59,857 nucleotides of DNA, from NCBI GenBank assembly GCA_028822985.1, contig JAPKCK010000009.1, forward strand, positions 1-59,857, in the 5' to 3' direction. Positions 1 to 9,203 of the stretch are shown in pieces. Made by a program: the position numbers and the translations under genes. Under the pieces are notes generated by a model. It was not told the origin of the DNA. It was given only the letters and a program-made list of their open reading frames with translations, and made no database searches. Source of the stretch: Aquiluna sp. Lineage in GTDB: Bacteria; Actinomycetota; Actinomycetes; Actinomycetales; Microbacteriaceae. Position 1 is the first letter of the stretch. Every line of letters begins with the position of its first letter.

Positions 1-1
1 T

Positions 2-1281
2 GGCGCATTCGCAAACGTATATGGCACCCGCGACGTTGGCGTCGTGGCAGCGCAGTACGACGAGTTCTTCTTCCGCAGCTACAGCGCAGAGGGTGCAGCC
101 CTGACCCCGCCGCGCGAGTACATCGGCACGCCCAACGCACAGTCGTTCCTAAACTTTGGTACCGACCCAGCGATGGCTGAAGAGCGCAGCGCAGGTGAGT
201 TTTACACCGAAGGCGGCGCAACGCGCATCGTCTACACTCCTGCCGAAACGCATCCGTGGGGCACTATCTCGATGACGACCATCGGTAGCCAGATCGAGTT
301 CTGGGAAGAGGTCTTCTCGGCCCCTGCCCCGATAGCCGCTGGCTCTCAGGTATGGCAAGTCAAGGAAGTCTTCACCGCTCTCGGTTTGATCGCTTACGGT
401 ATCTTCCTGCTCACTTTCGCTCGTGCGCTTCTCGGTACTCGCGCGTTTGCTGGGCTCAAGAAGGAAGCCCCCGCTGCGATTGCTATGGCAGGCAGCAAGG
501 GGCTCGCATGGCTCTGGGGCGGCCTTACTGTCTCAGCACTATTCTCCGGATATAGCTACGTATGGCTCAGCCAGCAGCCTATGATCCAGGGAATTGCATT
601 CAACTACCTTCCTACGGTCTTTACTCAGGGCGCGGTTTTCTTCATCGCATCGTGGGCAGCAATGAACGGCCTCTTCGCCATCCTCGTAATGACCGTGTCG
701 TACTTCGCCTTCGGCAAGAAGAACGGCATGAACCTTCGCGAGTCTGGCGTACTACCGGGCTGGAAGAAGTTCTTCCATGGAATCGGCCTGGGCGCCGTTG
801 TAGTTATAGCGGCATTCAGCATCGTCTTCGTGCTCGACTACTTCTTCAAGACCGACTTCCGATTCTGGACGATGGCGGTCAAGGCCTTTGAAGCAGACAA
901 GCTCTGGATTGCACTGCTTTACGTGCCGTTCTTCTTGGTGTACTTCATCGCTAACTCCGTCGCGATCAACGCATTCAACAGGTTCACTTTGGTTGGAAAA
1001 GAATGGGCAAACACGCTCGTTCTTACCATCGGAAACTCGTTGGCAGTTCTCGTGCTCGTTGTTGCGCAGTACACCAACTTCGCATCCACGGGCTACACGA
1101 TTGATGGCTTCAGTGGCATCTTCAGCATCTGGCTTTTCCGGTCATCGTGATTCTTGCGGTGGCGGCTGTTGTTTCGCGCAAGCTTTACCGCGCGACCAGC
1201 AACCCTTACATCGCTGGCTTCATAGTGGCTACCTTGGTGACAATCATGTCAGTGTCCAACACTCTGACCGTCACTTACTAA
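2..1281 (+). CDS. Alpha/beta-hydrolase-like membrane protein, 5'-partial, apparent 3' frameshift
   Basis: The reading frame is open to the left edge, so the gene begins outside the window. The visible part starts with the end of a soluble domain (residues GTRDVGVVAAQYDEFFF), like bacterial hydrolase-fold proteins with a C-terminal membrane region. At least seven hydrophobic segments follow from about base 360. The frame stops at 1148-1150 in the middle of a hydrophobic helix. The -1 frame continues without a gap from 1138 (PVIVILAVAAVVSRKLY) to a TAA at 1279-1281, giving a natural helix, loop, helix end. I therefore read the gene as reaching 1281 with a one-base deletion near 1133-1140. This could be a sequencing error, a real mutation or recoding. 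A strong terminator follows. The hydrolase assignment is from family resemblance; the catalytic residues lie outside the window. Confidence 0.6.
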
Positions 1282-1314
1282 ACCCCCCAGTCGGCAGAAA
1301 TAGCCGATCGGCGA

Positions 1315-1358
1315 AAACTCACGGCCCCAGCGTTTGCGTTGGGGCCGTGAGTTTTTTT
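1315..1358 (+). terminator. Rho-independent terminator
   Basis: ACTCACGGCCCCAGCG and its near-perfect complement close a TTTG loop, followed by seven T. It lies 35 bases after the frame-restored stop of the hydrolase-like gene, which supports 1281 as the true gene end. Confidence 0.9.
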
Positions 1359-1509
1359 ATCTGCCTTGCAGTGCTCGTTTATCGCGCCAAGGAAAACAAG
1401 ATCCCATGGAGCCCGTTTGTCGTCCCAGGTTACGTTTCGCGGGCAACTTCACTTTGGGGTTGGTGTGATTACAAAGTCCAATGTCGCCCAGAGGATCGTT
1501 GCTAAAGGC

Positions 1510-3009
1510 TTAGACCCAATTCAAGGTTCTGGAAACCGCCTTCTTCCAGAGTGACAGGTGTCGTTCACGTTCTGGAGCGGCCATCTTTGGTTCCCACCTG
1601 GCGCCCTCTTGCCAGCGATCTCTTAGTTGATCTAAGTCCTTCCAAAAACCAACAGCGAGACCCGCCGCATAGGCGGCACCGAGGGCTGTGGTTTCAGCGA
1701 CTACTGGACGTATCACCGGCACCCCGAGGATGTCGGCCTGGAACTGCATGAGAGTGTTGTTATTGATCATGCCACCGTCGACCTTTAGCTCGGTCAGGTC
1801 GTGACCAAAGTCGGCATTCAGGGCATCTAGAACTTCGCGAGTCTGAAAGGCAGTTGCCTCGAGCGCGGCTCTGGCGATGTGTCCCTTGTTTATAAAGCGA
1901 GTCAGCCCAACCAAGACACCGCGTGCATCTGGTCTCCAGTGCGGTGCGAATAGGCCGCTAAAGGCTGGGACGAAGTAGGCGCCACCGTTGTCTTCAACGG
2001 TGTTAGCCAATGCCTCTACATCTGGAGCCGAATCTATAATTCCTAGGTTGTCCCTCAGCCACTGGATCAGAGATCCGGTTACTGCGATTGAGCCCTCAAG
2101 GGCGTATACCGGAGCCGCGTCGCCGAGCTTATAGGCCACGGTGGTTAGTAGACCGTTCTTGGAAAGCACTATATCCTCACCGGTATTAAAGATTAGAAAG
2201 TTGCCGGTTCCATAGGTATTTTTAGATTGGCCCTTGGAGAAAGCGGCTTGACCGAAGGTTGCTGCCTGCTGGTCTCCGAGGATTCCGGCAATCGGGACAT
2301 CTCTGAGCAGGCTTTGGCCGCTTACTGTTCCAAACACTTCCGAGGAGGAGCGGATTTCTGGAAGCATGGACAGCGGAATATCGAACTCCTGGGCAATGGC
2401 TTCGTCCCACTCAAGAGTCTTGAGGTTCATCAACAAGGTCCTGCTGGCATTTGAGACATCAGTTTTGTGAACGCCGCCTTCGACGCCACCGGTGAGATTC
2501 CAGAGCAGCCAGGTGTCTGGAGTTCCGAAAAGAAGTTCGCCCTTGTTTGCAAGCTCCCGCGCGCCAGATACGTTCTCTAGAATCCAGCTAATTTTCGTGC
2601 CAGAAAAGAAGGTGGCAAGCGGAAGGCCCGTAGTTTCTCGCAGTCGATCGACGCCTTCTGGACCAGCGAGACGGTCGACTATGTCTTGGGTCCTGGTGTC
2701 TTGCCAGACAATGGCGTTATGGACGGGCTCGCCGGTTGTCTTATTCCAGACAATCGTGGTTTCCCGCTGATTGGTGATGCCAACGGCGGCAATGTCGTGC
2801 CTAGTAATGTTTGCCCTGGAAAGCGCAGTTCCAACCACTTCGCGGGCATTGCCCCAAATTTCCATCGGGTCGTGTTCGACCCAGCCTGGTTTGGTCATTA
2901 TTTGCTTATGTTCTAGTTGTCCGGTGGATATAACCGAGCCCGACTCGTCGAAGACAATCGCTCGAGTGCTGGTCGTGCCCTGATCGATTGAAAGGACGTA
3001 TTTTTCCAT
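1510..3009 (-). CDS. glpK: Glycerol kinase GlpK
   Basis: ATP-dependent phosphorylation of glycerol to sn-glycerol 3-phosphate in the cytoplasm, feeding lipid synthesis and glycolysis. The 499 residues match the usual GlpK length. The FGGY N-terminal phosphate-binding motif [11 protein letters not shown] lies near residue 6. The glycerol-binding NQRETT and GDQQAA motifs and the C-terminal KVDGGM nucleotide-binding segment are visible. The frame is open upstream to 3111, but the ATG at 3009 ([11 protein letters not shown]) matches the family start; the extra 34 residues look like untranslated leader. No glpF or glpD is adjacent, so the gene stands alone. Confidence 0.95.
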   Translation of the reverse strand: MEKYVLSIDQGTTSTRAIVFDESGSVISTGQLEHKQIMTKPGWVEHDPMEIWGNAREVVGTALSRANITRHDIAAVGITNQRETTIVWNKTTGEPVHNAIVWQDTRTQDIVDRLAGPEGVDRLRETTGLPLATFFSGTKISWILENVSGARELANKGELLFGTPDTWLLWNLTGGVEGGVHKTDVSNASRTLLMNLKTLEWDEAIAQEFDIPLSMLPEIRSSSEVFGTVSGQSLLRDVPIAGILGDQQAATFGQAAFSKGQSKNTYGTGNFLIFNTGEDIVLSKNGLLTTVAYKLGDAAPVYALEGSIAVTGSLIQWLRDNLGIIDSAPDVEALANTVEDNGGAYFVPAFSGLFAPHWRPDARGVLVGLTRFINKGHIARAALEATAFQTREVLDALNADFGHDLTELKVDGGMINNNTLMQFQADILGVPVIRPVVAETTALGAAYAAGLAVGFWKDLDQLRDRWQEGARWEPKMAAPERERHLSLWKKAVSRTLNWV

Positions 3010-3228
3010 GAGAATAATCCCTAGCTCCGTTGATAGTTTTCCCTTACTACCCCCTAGGGTACCGCTGGGAGCATGTCCAGAGGCTGGAGCGAGGCAACAA
3101 TTCAGCTGCACGAATGTTCATATTTTAGAGCCGATCTAGCTCAGTTTTTGGAGTCGAATTCCTGGCCGCAGGGGCTTATTCACATAGTCTCGGGCTTTGG
3201 AGTGCGCCGGAACCGCTCTAAAAGGTAA

Positions 3229-3258
3229 AAGAACCCCATCTTGAAGGATGGGGTTCTA
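3229..3258 (-). terminator. Terminator after tRNA-Lys copy 1
   Basis: AGAACCCCATC and GATGGGGTTCT form an 11-bp stem around a six-base loop. On the minus strand it is followed by TTTTACCTTTT, directly downstream of the tRNA-Lys gene. Confidence 0.8.
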
Positions 3259-3259
3259 G

Positions 3260-3333
3260 TAGGCCCCGTCGGGATCGAACCGACGACCCACGGATTAAAA
3301 GTCCGTTGCTCTAACCAACTGAGCTAGAGGCCC
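3260..3333 (-). tRNA. tRNA-Lys (TTT), copy 1
   Basis: Full cloverleaf read on the minus strand: seven-base acceptor arm, D arm with TAGCTCAGTTGG, anticodon stem CGGA/TCCG with loop CTTTTAA giving anticodon TTT, and T arm GTCGG-TTCGATC-CCGAC. CCA is not encoded. A second copy, almost identical in sequence, lies at 4546-4619. Confidence 0.95.
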
Positions 3334-3650
3334 CTAACCGCCTTTAATTCTAACAGCGAGCTAGCTCCGAACAACATCGTTTTCGCATGCGACAAAGGCA
3401 ATAGCACCGAAGATCGCGACTTAGCCAAGCTGCAGCACCTGCCGTCTTTATATTCACATTCTTCGTCACCATCATTCAGCGCGTCGAGGGTTTCGGCGCA
3501 TTTGGGATAGACAGGGACCAGGAGCGACTAGCGTAGCTGTTTGGCCAGTGCCGGCAATCTGGTCTGTGTGGCCCTCCTCTGTAACTCGCCATCTAGAGGG
3601 TGTGTAGAAGCTTGGGGAATTTCGGTCTGAGCCCCAAAGTTATTCTTCAA
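3334..3650. other. Intergenic stretch without recognisable gene
   Basis: No coding frame with a plausible ribosome binding site, no RNA gene and no repeat was recognised here. It must hold the promoter of tRNA-Lys copy 1 on the minus strand and that of the lipoprotein gene on the plus strand. I could not pick convincing -10/-35 boxes. Confidence 0.5.
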
Positions 3651-4175
3651 ATGAAATGCGCTCGGCAGCTGTTATACGCGATTCCCGTCCTTCTCCTGCT
3701 CGTCGGGTGCGCACAACCCCAACCTAATATCGTGTCAGAGTCTCAAACACCCACGGAGGAAGCCCAACCCGAACCAACTCAGAGTGAAGCCCCTATGACG
3801 GAGGGTGGCCCCATTGCTTGCGATGCCAATGTCCAGGGCGGCATCGAGTCAACGGTAAACGCTCAGACCTCGGCCTTTGCACGAGATGACTTTGAGCTCG
3901 CGTACTCGTTCGCGTCACCATCATTTCGGTCCAACGTGACACTAGAGGGCTTCGTGGGAATTATCGCCGGGAGTTATGGCCCGCTAATCGAGTCTTCCAA
4001 GCTGATTTTCAATGACTGTTTGGTTGATTCTGAATCCGGACTAGCGCTGATTGATGTTCGGTTTCTACAAGCCGGAAATGACGTTTATGCCCTCAGATAT
4101 TTGATGATTGAAGCCATGGATGGTTGGCGAGTCCAGGGCGCAAGTAACCTTCAAGTGGTTGGAGAGGGCGCCTAG
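3651..4175 (+). CDS. DUF4864-like lipoprotein
   Basis: A 174-residue secreted lipoprotein of unknown function. The ATG at 3651 starts a signal peptide (MKCARQLLYAIPVLLLLVGC) whose lipobox LVGC predicts acylation and anchoring on the outer face of the membrane. A Pro/Gln/Glu-rich linker follows. The C-terminal ~105 residues (TVNAQTSAFARDDFELAYSF onward) resemble DUF4864, a small alpha+beta domain of unknown role. A GTG at 3600 is in frame but would put 17 residues before the signal peptide. It lies between two tRNA-Lys genes and is probably its own transcription unit. Confidence 0.75.
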   Translation: MKCARQLLYAIPVLLLLVGCAQPQPNIVSESQTPTEEAQPEPTQSEAPMTEGGPIACDANVQGGIESTVNAQTSAFARDDFELAYSFASPSFRSNVTLEGFVGIIAGSYGPLIESSKLIFNDCLVDSESGLALIDVRFLQAGNDVYALRYLMIEAMDGWRVQGASNLQVVGEGA

Positions 4176-4365
4176 GAAGGTCAGCTCATGGCTGCACCGG
4201 CAGCTACTTCGCGCAGCCGCCTGCACAAGTCCTCAAGGACTTAATGCGAATCAGCTGACTGAGAGGCTAATTCGAGTTTTCAAAGCTAAGTTTGTTCAGG
4301 AAGGTGGTCATCGATAGGACGATAACCCCCGTGAATAAAAGATCAATTATTAAAGGAGAATGACA

Positions 4366-4482
4366 ATGGCACAAAAAGAGCAAAAGCCTCAAAAAAACAC
4401 CAAAAAGGCCCCTGCAAAAAACTTGAAGGAAAAAAGACTGGCAAAGCAGTCCAAATCAGAAGGCAAAAAGCGCTCCGAATAG
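4366..4482 (+). CDS. Small Lys-rich basic protein (38 aa)
   Basis: Thirty-eight codons starting MAQKEQKPQKNTKKAPAKNL, with nearly half of the residues Lys or Arg. A good ribosome binding site (AAAGGAGAATGACA) lies just upstream of the ATG. Similar short basic proteins with an 'APAK-LKEKR-AKK' core occur in actinobacteria without known function. Nucleic-acid or ribosome binding is only a guess from the charge. The run of AAA and AAG codons sits right before the second tRNA-Lys(TTT), which decodes them. Confidence 0.75.
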   Translation: MAQKEQKPQKNTKKAPAKNLKEKRLAKQSKSEGKKRSE

Positions 4483-4495
4483 ATCCGCTCTTAGC

Positions 4496-4524
4496 CTCTT
4501 AGTGCCCATGTCGGGCATAAGGAG
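4496..4524. terminator. Possible hairpin terminator
   Basis: CTCTTAGTGCCC and GGGCATAAGGAG pair with one mismatch around ATGTC, between the small basic gene and tRNA-Lys copy 2. There is no clear T run on either side, so termination is uncertain. Confidence 0.35.
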
Positions 4525-4545
4525 CTGAGAAGTTACCAATTCCGG

Positions 4546-4619
4546 TAGGCCCCGTCGGATTCGAACCGACGACCCACGGATTAAAAGTCCGTTGCTCTAA
4601 CCAACTGAGCTAGAGGCCC
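4546..4619 (-). tRNA. tRNA-Lys (TTT), copy 2
   Basis: Same cloverleaf and anticodon TTT as the copy at 3260-3333. The copies differ only in the T-arm loop region (TTCGAATCC here against TTCGATCCC). CCA is not encoded. Confidence 0.95.
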
Positions 4620-4645
4620 CTGCAGCTTGAAAGTGTATCAGCCGA

Positions 4646-5482
4646 TTAGCTCAAGATGTCTTTAGTGGTGAACCTTGAATAGGCCAAAGCTCCAAAGACA
4701 GCAATGTATCCCAGTTGCAGCAGAGAATTGCTGGCAAATGAACCAAGCTCAATCGGTTGTCTCAGTAGATCCGCGAAGCTCAGCCAGTAGTGGGTAAAGA
4801 GCCATTCGTGGAGCCAAGAAAGCTGTGGCAAGTTATCAAGAATCTGACTTACGCCAGCTAGGACAACTGTCGCAGCCATTGCGCCAACGGGGACCGTGGT
4901 CAGAGTCGAAACAAATAATCCAATTGCCAATAACCCACTCATTGAGATCGCTGTGTATACGGCGACGAGTGCCATTCGACCTATTGATTCTGCCAGGGAA
5001 ATTTGATCGCCTGACAATAAAGTGACTGGGCCAATTGGGAACAGAATCGCTCCAATAATCCCGCCGGCTAGCATCAGCGTGAAGGTTCCAGCAAGTGCGA
5101 AGACTATTGTCCCTAGGTACTTGACTACAAGGAGTCTCAAACGACCCACCGGAGCAATCAGCAGGTATCTGAGTGTCCCCAGGCTGGCTTCTCCGGCAAT
5201 GGTGTCTCCGGCAACAACGGCCATGGTGAGTGGCAAAAATAGCGGAAGGGCCAAAAGGGTCGCGGTGAAGCCAGTGAATAGACCGTTTTGGGTTACTCGA
5301 TCAAGAAAAGGCGGGCCTTCACCAGGAGCGAGCTGATCACTGGTTAGTGCAACCGCTACGGCCAACAGGATCGGTATCAGTGCAATTGCGGCAAGCATCG
5401 CCCAAGTGCGACGTCGGGTGAACATGACTCTTAGCTCTGAGAGCATTAGAGAAAGACTCAGGGATTTAGCGAACAACTTCAA
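4646..5482 (-). CDS. ABC-2 type transporter permease
   Basis: A 278-residue integral membrane protein with six hydrophobic segments in the ABC-2 exporter pattern: a cytoplasmic N-terminus, a long first extracytoplasmic loop, and a conserved region around GDTIAGEASLGTLRYLL ahead of the third helix. It is the membrane half of the exporter whose ATPase ends 17 bases inside this gene (translational coupling). Upstream in the same operon is a LolA-like secreted protein. The substrate cannot be told from the sequence. Confidence 0.85.
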   Translation of the reverse strand: MKLFAKSLSLSLMLSELRVMFTRRRTWAMLAAIALIPILLAVAVALTSDQLAPGEGPPFLDRVTQNGLFTGFTATLLALPLFLPLTMAVVAGDTIAGEASLGTLRYLLIAPVGRLRLLVVKYLGTIVFALAGTFTLMLAGGIIGAILFPIGPVTLLSGDQISLAESIGRMALVAVYTAISMSGLLAIGLFVSTLTTVPVGAMAATVVLAGVSQILDNLPQLSWLHEWLFTHYWLSFADLLRQPIELGSFASNSLLQLGYIAVFGALAYSRFTTKDILS

Positions 5483-6410
5483 ACCCCTCTCCAGTCAGGT
5501 TGACAAAGTATTCTTCCAAACTTGGTTGCTCGAGACGGATTTCACTCACCATAAATTTCTTCTTGACTAGTAACTGGTTCAGACTTGCCACGTCGAAGTC
5601 ACTTGGCACTGGAACCACCACTCGGTCTGGTTTTAGGGAGAGCTTTGTTAGCCCTTGAGTTTTTAGAAGGTCAACCAGCTCATCAATACGGTCGGCTTTT
5701 AGGACCAGTCTGGTTTGGGACTCATTTCTGAGTTCCGCCAAGCTGCCCTGCGCAACAATCTTGCCAGCGGTCATAACGGCTAAATGACTACAAAGTTGTT
5801 CGATTTCACTCAACAAATGGCTCGAGACAAATATGGTGATGCCCTCAGCGGCGAGCGAGCGAATAAGGTTTCTGACCTCTCTGGTTCCTTGAGGGTCTAG
5901 GCCATTTGTCGGCTCATCAAGAATCAAAATCTCTCGTGGCTTCAAAAGTGCATTGGCCAAGCCTAGGCGCTGCTTCATGCCTAGGGAATAAGCATGGACC
6001 TTTTTCTTAGCGGCGTTGGTGAGACCAACACGCTCTAAAGCACCATCGACACGCTGGTTACGCGTGGAAGCAGTTGAATTACGGTCGGCCGAATCAATTC
6101 TTATCAGGTTGTTTCGACCGGACATGTAGGGGTAGAAGGCCGGGCCTTCGACTAGGGCGCCAACCTTGGGCAGGGCGTGCTCTAGTTCTTTTGGAATCGG
6201 GTGACCCAAGAGTTCTATCTCGCCTTTGGACGCTGCGGCTAGACCCAGAATCATGCGGATCGTTGTTGTCTTTCCGGAGCCGTTGGGACCCAAGAAGCCG
6301 AACACCGATCCCTTTGGGACACTTAGGTCGATGCTTGATACTGCTTTTTGGGAGCCAAACTGCTTAGTGAGAGAGCTGGTTTTTATTGCCAGCTCAAGAC
6401 TCTGGGGCAT
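5466..6410 (-). CDS. ABC transporter ATP-binding protein (ABC-2 type exporter)
   Basis: A 314-residue cytoplasmic ATPase. Walker A GPNGSGKTT lies near residue 41, the signature YSLGMKQRLG near 143 and Walker B LILDEPTNGLD after it, followed by the switch region SSHLLSEIEQL. The last ~90 residues form an extra C-terminal domain typical of bacitracin/antibiotic-type exporters. It is paired with the permease gene it overlaps. Family members export peptides, antibiotics or lipids; which applies here is unknown. Confidence 0.9.
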   Translation of the reverse strand: MPQSLELAIKTSSLTKQFGSQKAVSSIDLSVPKGSVFGFLGPNGSGKTTTIRMILGLAAASKGEIELLGHPIPKELEHALPKVGALVEGPAFYPYMSGRNNLIRIDSADRNSTASTRNQRVDGALERVGLTNAAKKKVHAYSLGMKQRLGLANALLKPREILILDEPTNGLDPQGTREVRNLIRSLAAEGITIFVSSHLLSEIEQLCSHLAVMTAGKIVAQGSLAELRNESQTRLVLKADRIDELVDLLKTQGLTKLSLKPDRVVVPVPSDFDVASLNQLLVKKKFMVSEIRLEQPSLEEYFVNLTGEGFEVVR

Positions 6411-6415
6411 GTCCT

Positions 6416-7609
6416 CTATTTCGAGACGCTGAGCAAGAACTCAATTGTGACCGCACCCATGTAGACCTCGCCGGAATCAGTCAGAAATACATTCACAAGT
6501 GCGCCTGAGAATACTTTGCCTCCTGGAACCTCGGTCAGCATGTCTGCGAAGAGTTCAGTTGCCATTAGCTCTGCTGGAATGACTGCCGGAAGAGCTGGCA
6601 AATAAACAACGCTCTGCCAGTCCTTGCCAATAACCTCGGGCTTCGCTGAGTCGCCGAATGCTGCCTCAAGCTCGGCTTCTAGTTCGCCACTGTCCTTGTC
6701 TGCGTAGCCTTCTAGGTCACTGGAATCTAAGGTTGTTACCACTGTGCCAGCTGGTGGAGTGAACTCGAATAGTGCCGTGTCAATCGGCCCGAAGCTGATT
6801 GATTCAAAACCTACAGAAAATGCAGCTGAGGTCTGCTGGGTGGAGAAAATCTCAACCTTCAGCGGAAGTCCGGTTTCAGAATCAACCGAAATCTCAGCTC
6901 GCTCAATTAGGGAAGCATCTGCGTCCGGGCTGATGAGTAGCTGGTAGGCCGAGCGGCCCGCAACACTGTGATCCTTGCCGACCTCAACTGTGCTGGTCTC
7001 GTCGATCATGCCGACTAGATAGTCTGCAATGGCCTCTGGACTGCTTAGGTCCAGAGCGATTGATTCTGCGTAGTCAAGAACTTCCTGCTCGGCAGTTGCC
7101 TGCTTTGCAGGGTCGCTCTCCATGTTTATGGTGCCAGTTGTAGCGGTGGCGGTCTTGGCGTCATAGACCCAAAACTCATCTCCGTTAACAATCAAGTCTC
7201 GCTGGGACATTGGATCTAAGATCTGCGCTCGCATCTTGTCTTGACCGGACACATAAACTCTCACATTGTGAGTGCCGGAGACTATTTCCATGGCCTGGGT
7301 CAAGGCGCTTGATTCAATAACCGCTGGCACAAAATCAGCGAATTCGGCCGGCATCTTCTCTGCCATCTCGTCTGCCATGTCTTCACTCACCATGGAGCTG
7401 AACTCCAAGGAGGGAATACCCATGTCGCTGACCTTCACGATTGTTCCGGAAAACTCCAGAACCTCGCTCTTTTGCATCAGCACCATAACTTCGGATGCGC
7501 TTAGGTCCGGAAGGTCGACGGCGTTAGCCTGCAGTGGAACCGCGACAGCACCCAGTGCAATTACAGCCGGAACCGCTACGGATGGAATCCATCGCTTTGA
7601 AATGCGCAT
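6416..7609 (-). CDS. LolA-like secreted protein, first gene of ABC operon
   Basis: A 397-residue exported protein. The N-terminus carries a signal peptide ending near LQANA-VDLP, and the mature part resembles the LolA/LppX-type half-barrel found in actinobacterial 'outer membrane lipoprotein-sorting' homologues (motifs VYVSGQDKMRAQ and DGDEFWVYD-like NGDEFWVYD). In monoderm relatives such proteins probably bind lipid or hydrophobic ligand outside the membrane. It starts the operon with the ATPase five bases downstream, suggesting that the exporter and this protein handle one ligand. A GGGAG ribosome binding site precedes the ATG. Confidence 0.7.
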   Translation of the reverse strand: MRISKRWIPSVAVPAVIALGAVAVPLQANAVDLPDLSASEVMVLMQKSEVLEFSGTIVKVSDMGIPSLEFSSMVSEDMADEMAEKMPAEFADFVPAVIESSALTQAMEIVSGTHNVRVYVSGQDKMRAQILDPMSQRDLIVNGDEFWVYDAKTATATTGTINMESDPAKQATAEQEVLDYAESIALDLSSPEAIADYLVGMIDETSTVEVGKDHSVAGRSAYQLLISPDADASLIERAEISVDSETGLPLKVEIFSTQQTSAAFSVGFESISFGPIDTALFEFTPPAGTVVTTLDSSDLEGYADKDSGELEAELEAAFGDSAKPEVIGKDWQSVVYLPALPAVIPAELMATELFADMLTEVPGGKVFSGALVNVFLTDSGEVYMGAVTIEFLLSVSK

Positions 7610-7738
7610 CTTTAATCTCCCTGAAGGTTGGTAGTTATAACTCTAAAATTTATAACTTCAAGTTAGCTGAGAGTGTTCCCAAATAAGGCAGTTACTTGCA
7701 GAGTGGATTAAATGTCGTAACTCCAGAAACGGATTAAT

Positions 7739-9028
7739 CTATTGCCAGTTGGCGTCAATTACACTCGGGTTTTCTGGGTTACGGTCTTGCGAACCCCATG
7801 GCTGCTTGTATTCAGTGGACATGAGGTCCAAGAACAGCTTGGCGTCGAATTCTTCAGGACCACGAACTCCAGTGGCCTTCCAGTCACCGCGCGATAGTAG
7901 CTCTAGTGCCACTACCGGAACTAAGGCGGTTTGCCAGACCACGGCTTGAGCGTTGTAGTTTTCGCCAGTCCAGCTAGTGTCTGCCACGTGGTAGAGATAG
8001 GTAGCTCTTGGCTTGCCATCGAGGCCCTTGCCTGTAACCAAGGTTCCTGCACAGGTCATACCGGTCATCGAATCAACCAGGGAAGCTGGGTCTGGGAGAA
8101 CTGCAGCGACTAGATCTCTTGGGGCAACTTCGACTCGACCGGATTTGGATCTGACCGAAACCGGCTCAGTCTTGTCGAGACCTAAAGCATGCAGGGTCTG
8201 CAAGACGCCGATGAACTCAGTGCCAAGGCCGTACTTAAAGCGAACCTTTTGTGCATCCATGGTGCGGGGCAACATGTTCACTTCTTCGTGCTCGACGTTC
8301 ACGCACTCGATTGGTCCGATTCCTCCTGGGAACTCGAACATTGCTGGCTCGCTAAATGGTTCGGTTGTGTACCAGCCGCGATCTTTTTCCCAGATCAGGG
8401 GCGGGTTCAAGCACTCTTCGATGACGGTCCAGATTGAGAACGAAGGAGCGAAGATTTCCTCACCTTGTTCATTTCTGACAACTAAGTTCCCACCATCAAG
8501 GATGCAGATTTCATCAACTTCACTGAAAAGGTGATCGGCTGCGTAGCGAGCAAATATGTTAGAAATACCGGGCTCAGCTCCGGTTCCAATGAGAGCCAGT
8601 AGGCCAGCTTTTTCAAACTCAGCGTGCTTGTCGTATTGCCAATCGCCTAGTTTTTCGGCTGGGGTGTTGAACGGGTCTGTCTTGTGGACGTGGCTCAAAC
8701 TCATCGCCATGTCCATGTAATTCACGCCTGCCTTCAGTGCACCATCAAAGATGCTCTGGACAAACTTGGGCTCGACCGCGTTCATGATGTGAGTGGCCCC
8801 GACCTCCTTGGCCAAGGCGGCCACCTGGTCTGAGTCACTGGCATCAATCTGTGCAGTTTGGAACTTGTCTGCGGCTTTCGGGGAGTGCTCTTTTACCCAA
8901 TCAACGCTTTTTTCAGCACGTTGAATGTCGTAGTCAGAGACGATTAATTTTTCGAAGAAATTACGATCGGCAGAGATCTTAACGATTGCATCGCCAACAC
9001 CACCTGCCCCTATGAGCAAGATACGCAC
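7739..9028 (-). CDS. Saccharopine dehydrogenase family protein
   Basis: A 429-residue oxidoreductase. The N-terminal Rossmann motif GAGGVGDAIV is at residues 7-16, and the arrangement of the central substrate domain and C-terminal NAD-domain return helix fits the family (NAVEPKF and GTGAEPGISN motifs). Members act on saccharopine, carboxynorspermidine or related amino-acid adducts; the real substrate here is unknown and no lysine or polyamine gene is adjacent. The start is GTG. The 175 bases upstream hold no other gene. Confidence 0.8.
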   Translation of the reverse strand: MRILLIGAGGVGDAIVKISADRNFFEKLIVSDYDIQRAEKSVDWVKEHSPKAADKFQTAQIDASDSDQVAALAKEVGATHIMNAVEPKFVQSIFDGALKAGVNYMDMAMSLSHVHKTDPFNTPAEKLGDWQYDKHAEFEKAGLLALIGTGAEPGISNIFARYAADHLFSEVDEICILDGGNLVVRNEQGEEIFAPSFSIWTVIEECLNPPLIWEKDRGWYTTEPFSEPAMFEFPGGIGPIECVNVEHEEVNMLPRTMDAQKVRFKYGLGTEFIGVLQTLHALGLDKTEPVSVRSKSGRVEVAPRDLVAAVLPDPASLVDSMTGMTCAGTLVTGKGLDGKPRATYLYHVADTSWTGENYNAQAVVWQTALVPVVALELLSRGDWKATGVRGPEEFDAKLFLDLMSTEYKQPWGSQDRNPENPSVIDANWQ

Positions 9029-9203
9029 GGATTTTCACAACCAAACATGACCGATTCGAAGATTCGGGCCCAGTCCTTGCCCTCATTCACTGGTAGGCGC
9101 AAGCCTCTGTGGCGTCACTGCTAGTAACTGCGCCTTCACCTAATGAACTACATCCCTAATTATGGTGCTTGCTAGAGAAATAAGCGACCTTGTCTTGAAG
9201 TTT

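Noticed and set aside
888-1505. 205-codon plus-strand frame starting inside the hydrolase-like gene
   Set aside because: It runs in another frame through the gene end and the terminator, with a Cys/Ser/Arg-rich translation; it is a shadow. Only its neighbourhood to the frameshift is interesting.
3131-3175. tRNA-like fragment (TAGCTCAG and GTCGAATTCC) upstream of glpK
   Set aside because: The D-arm-like and T-arm-like words are too close, no anticodon stem or acceptor pairing can be formed, so it is probably chance.
4187-4243. 18-codon frame after the DUF4864 lipoprotein (ATG with AGGAAGG upstream)
   Set aside because: Very short, no conserved-looking features; it may be chance in the 3' region.
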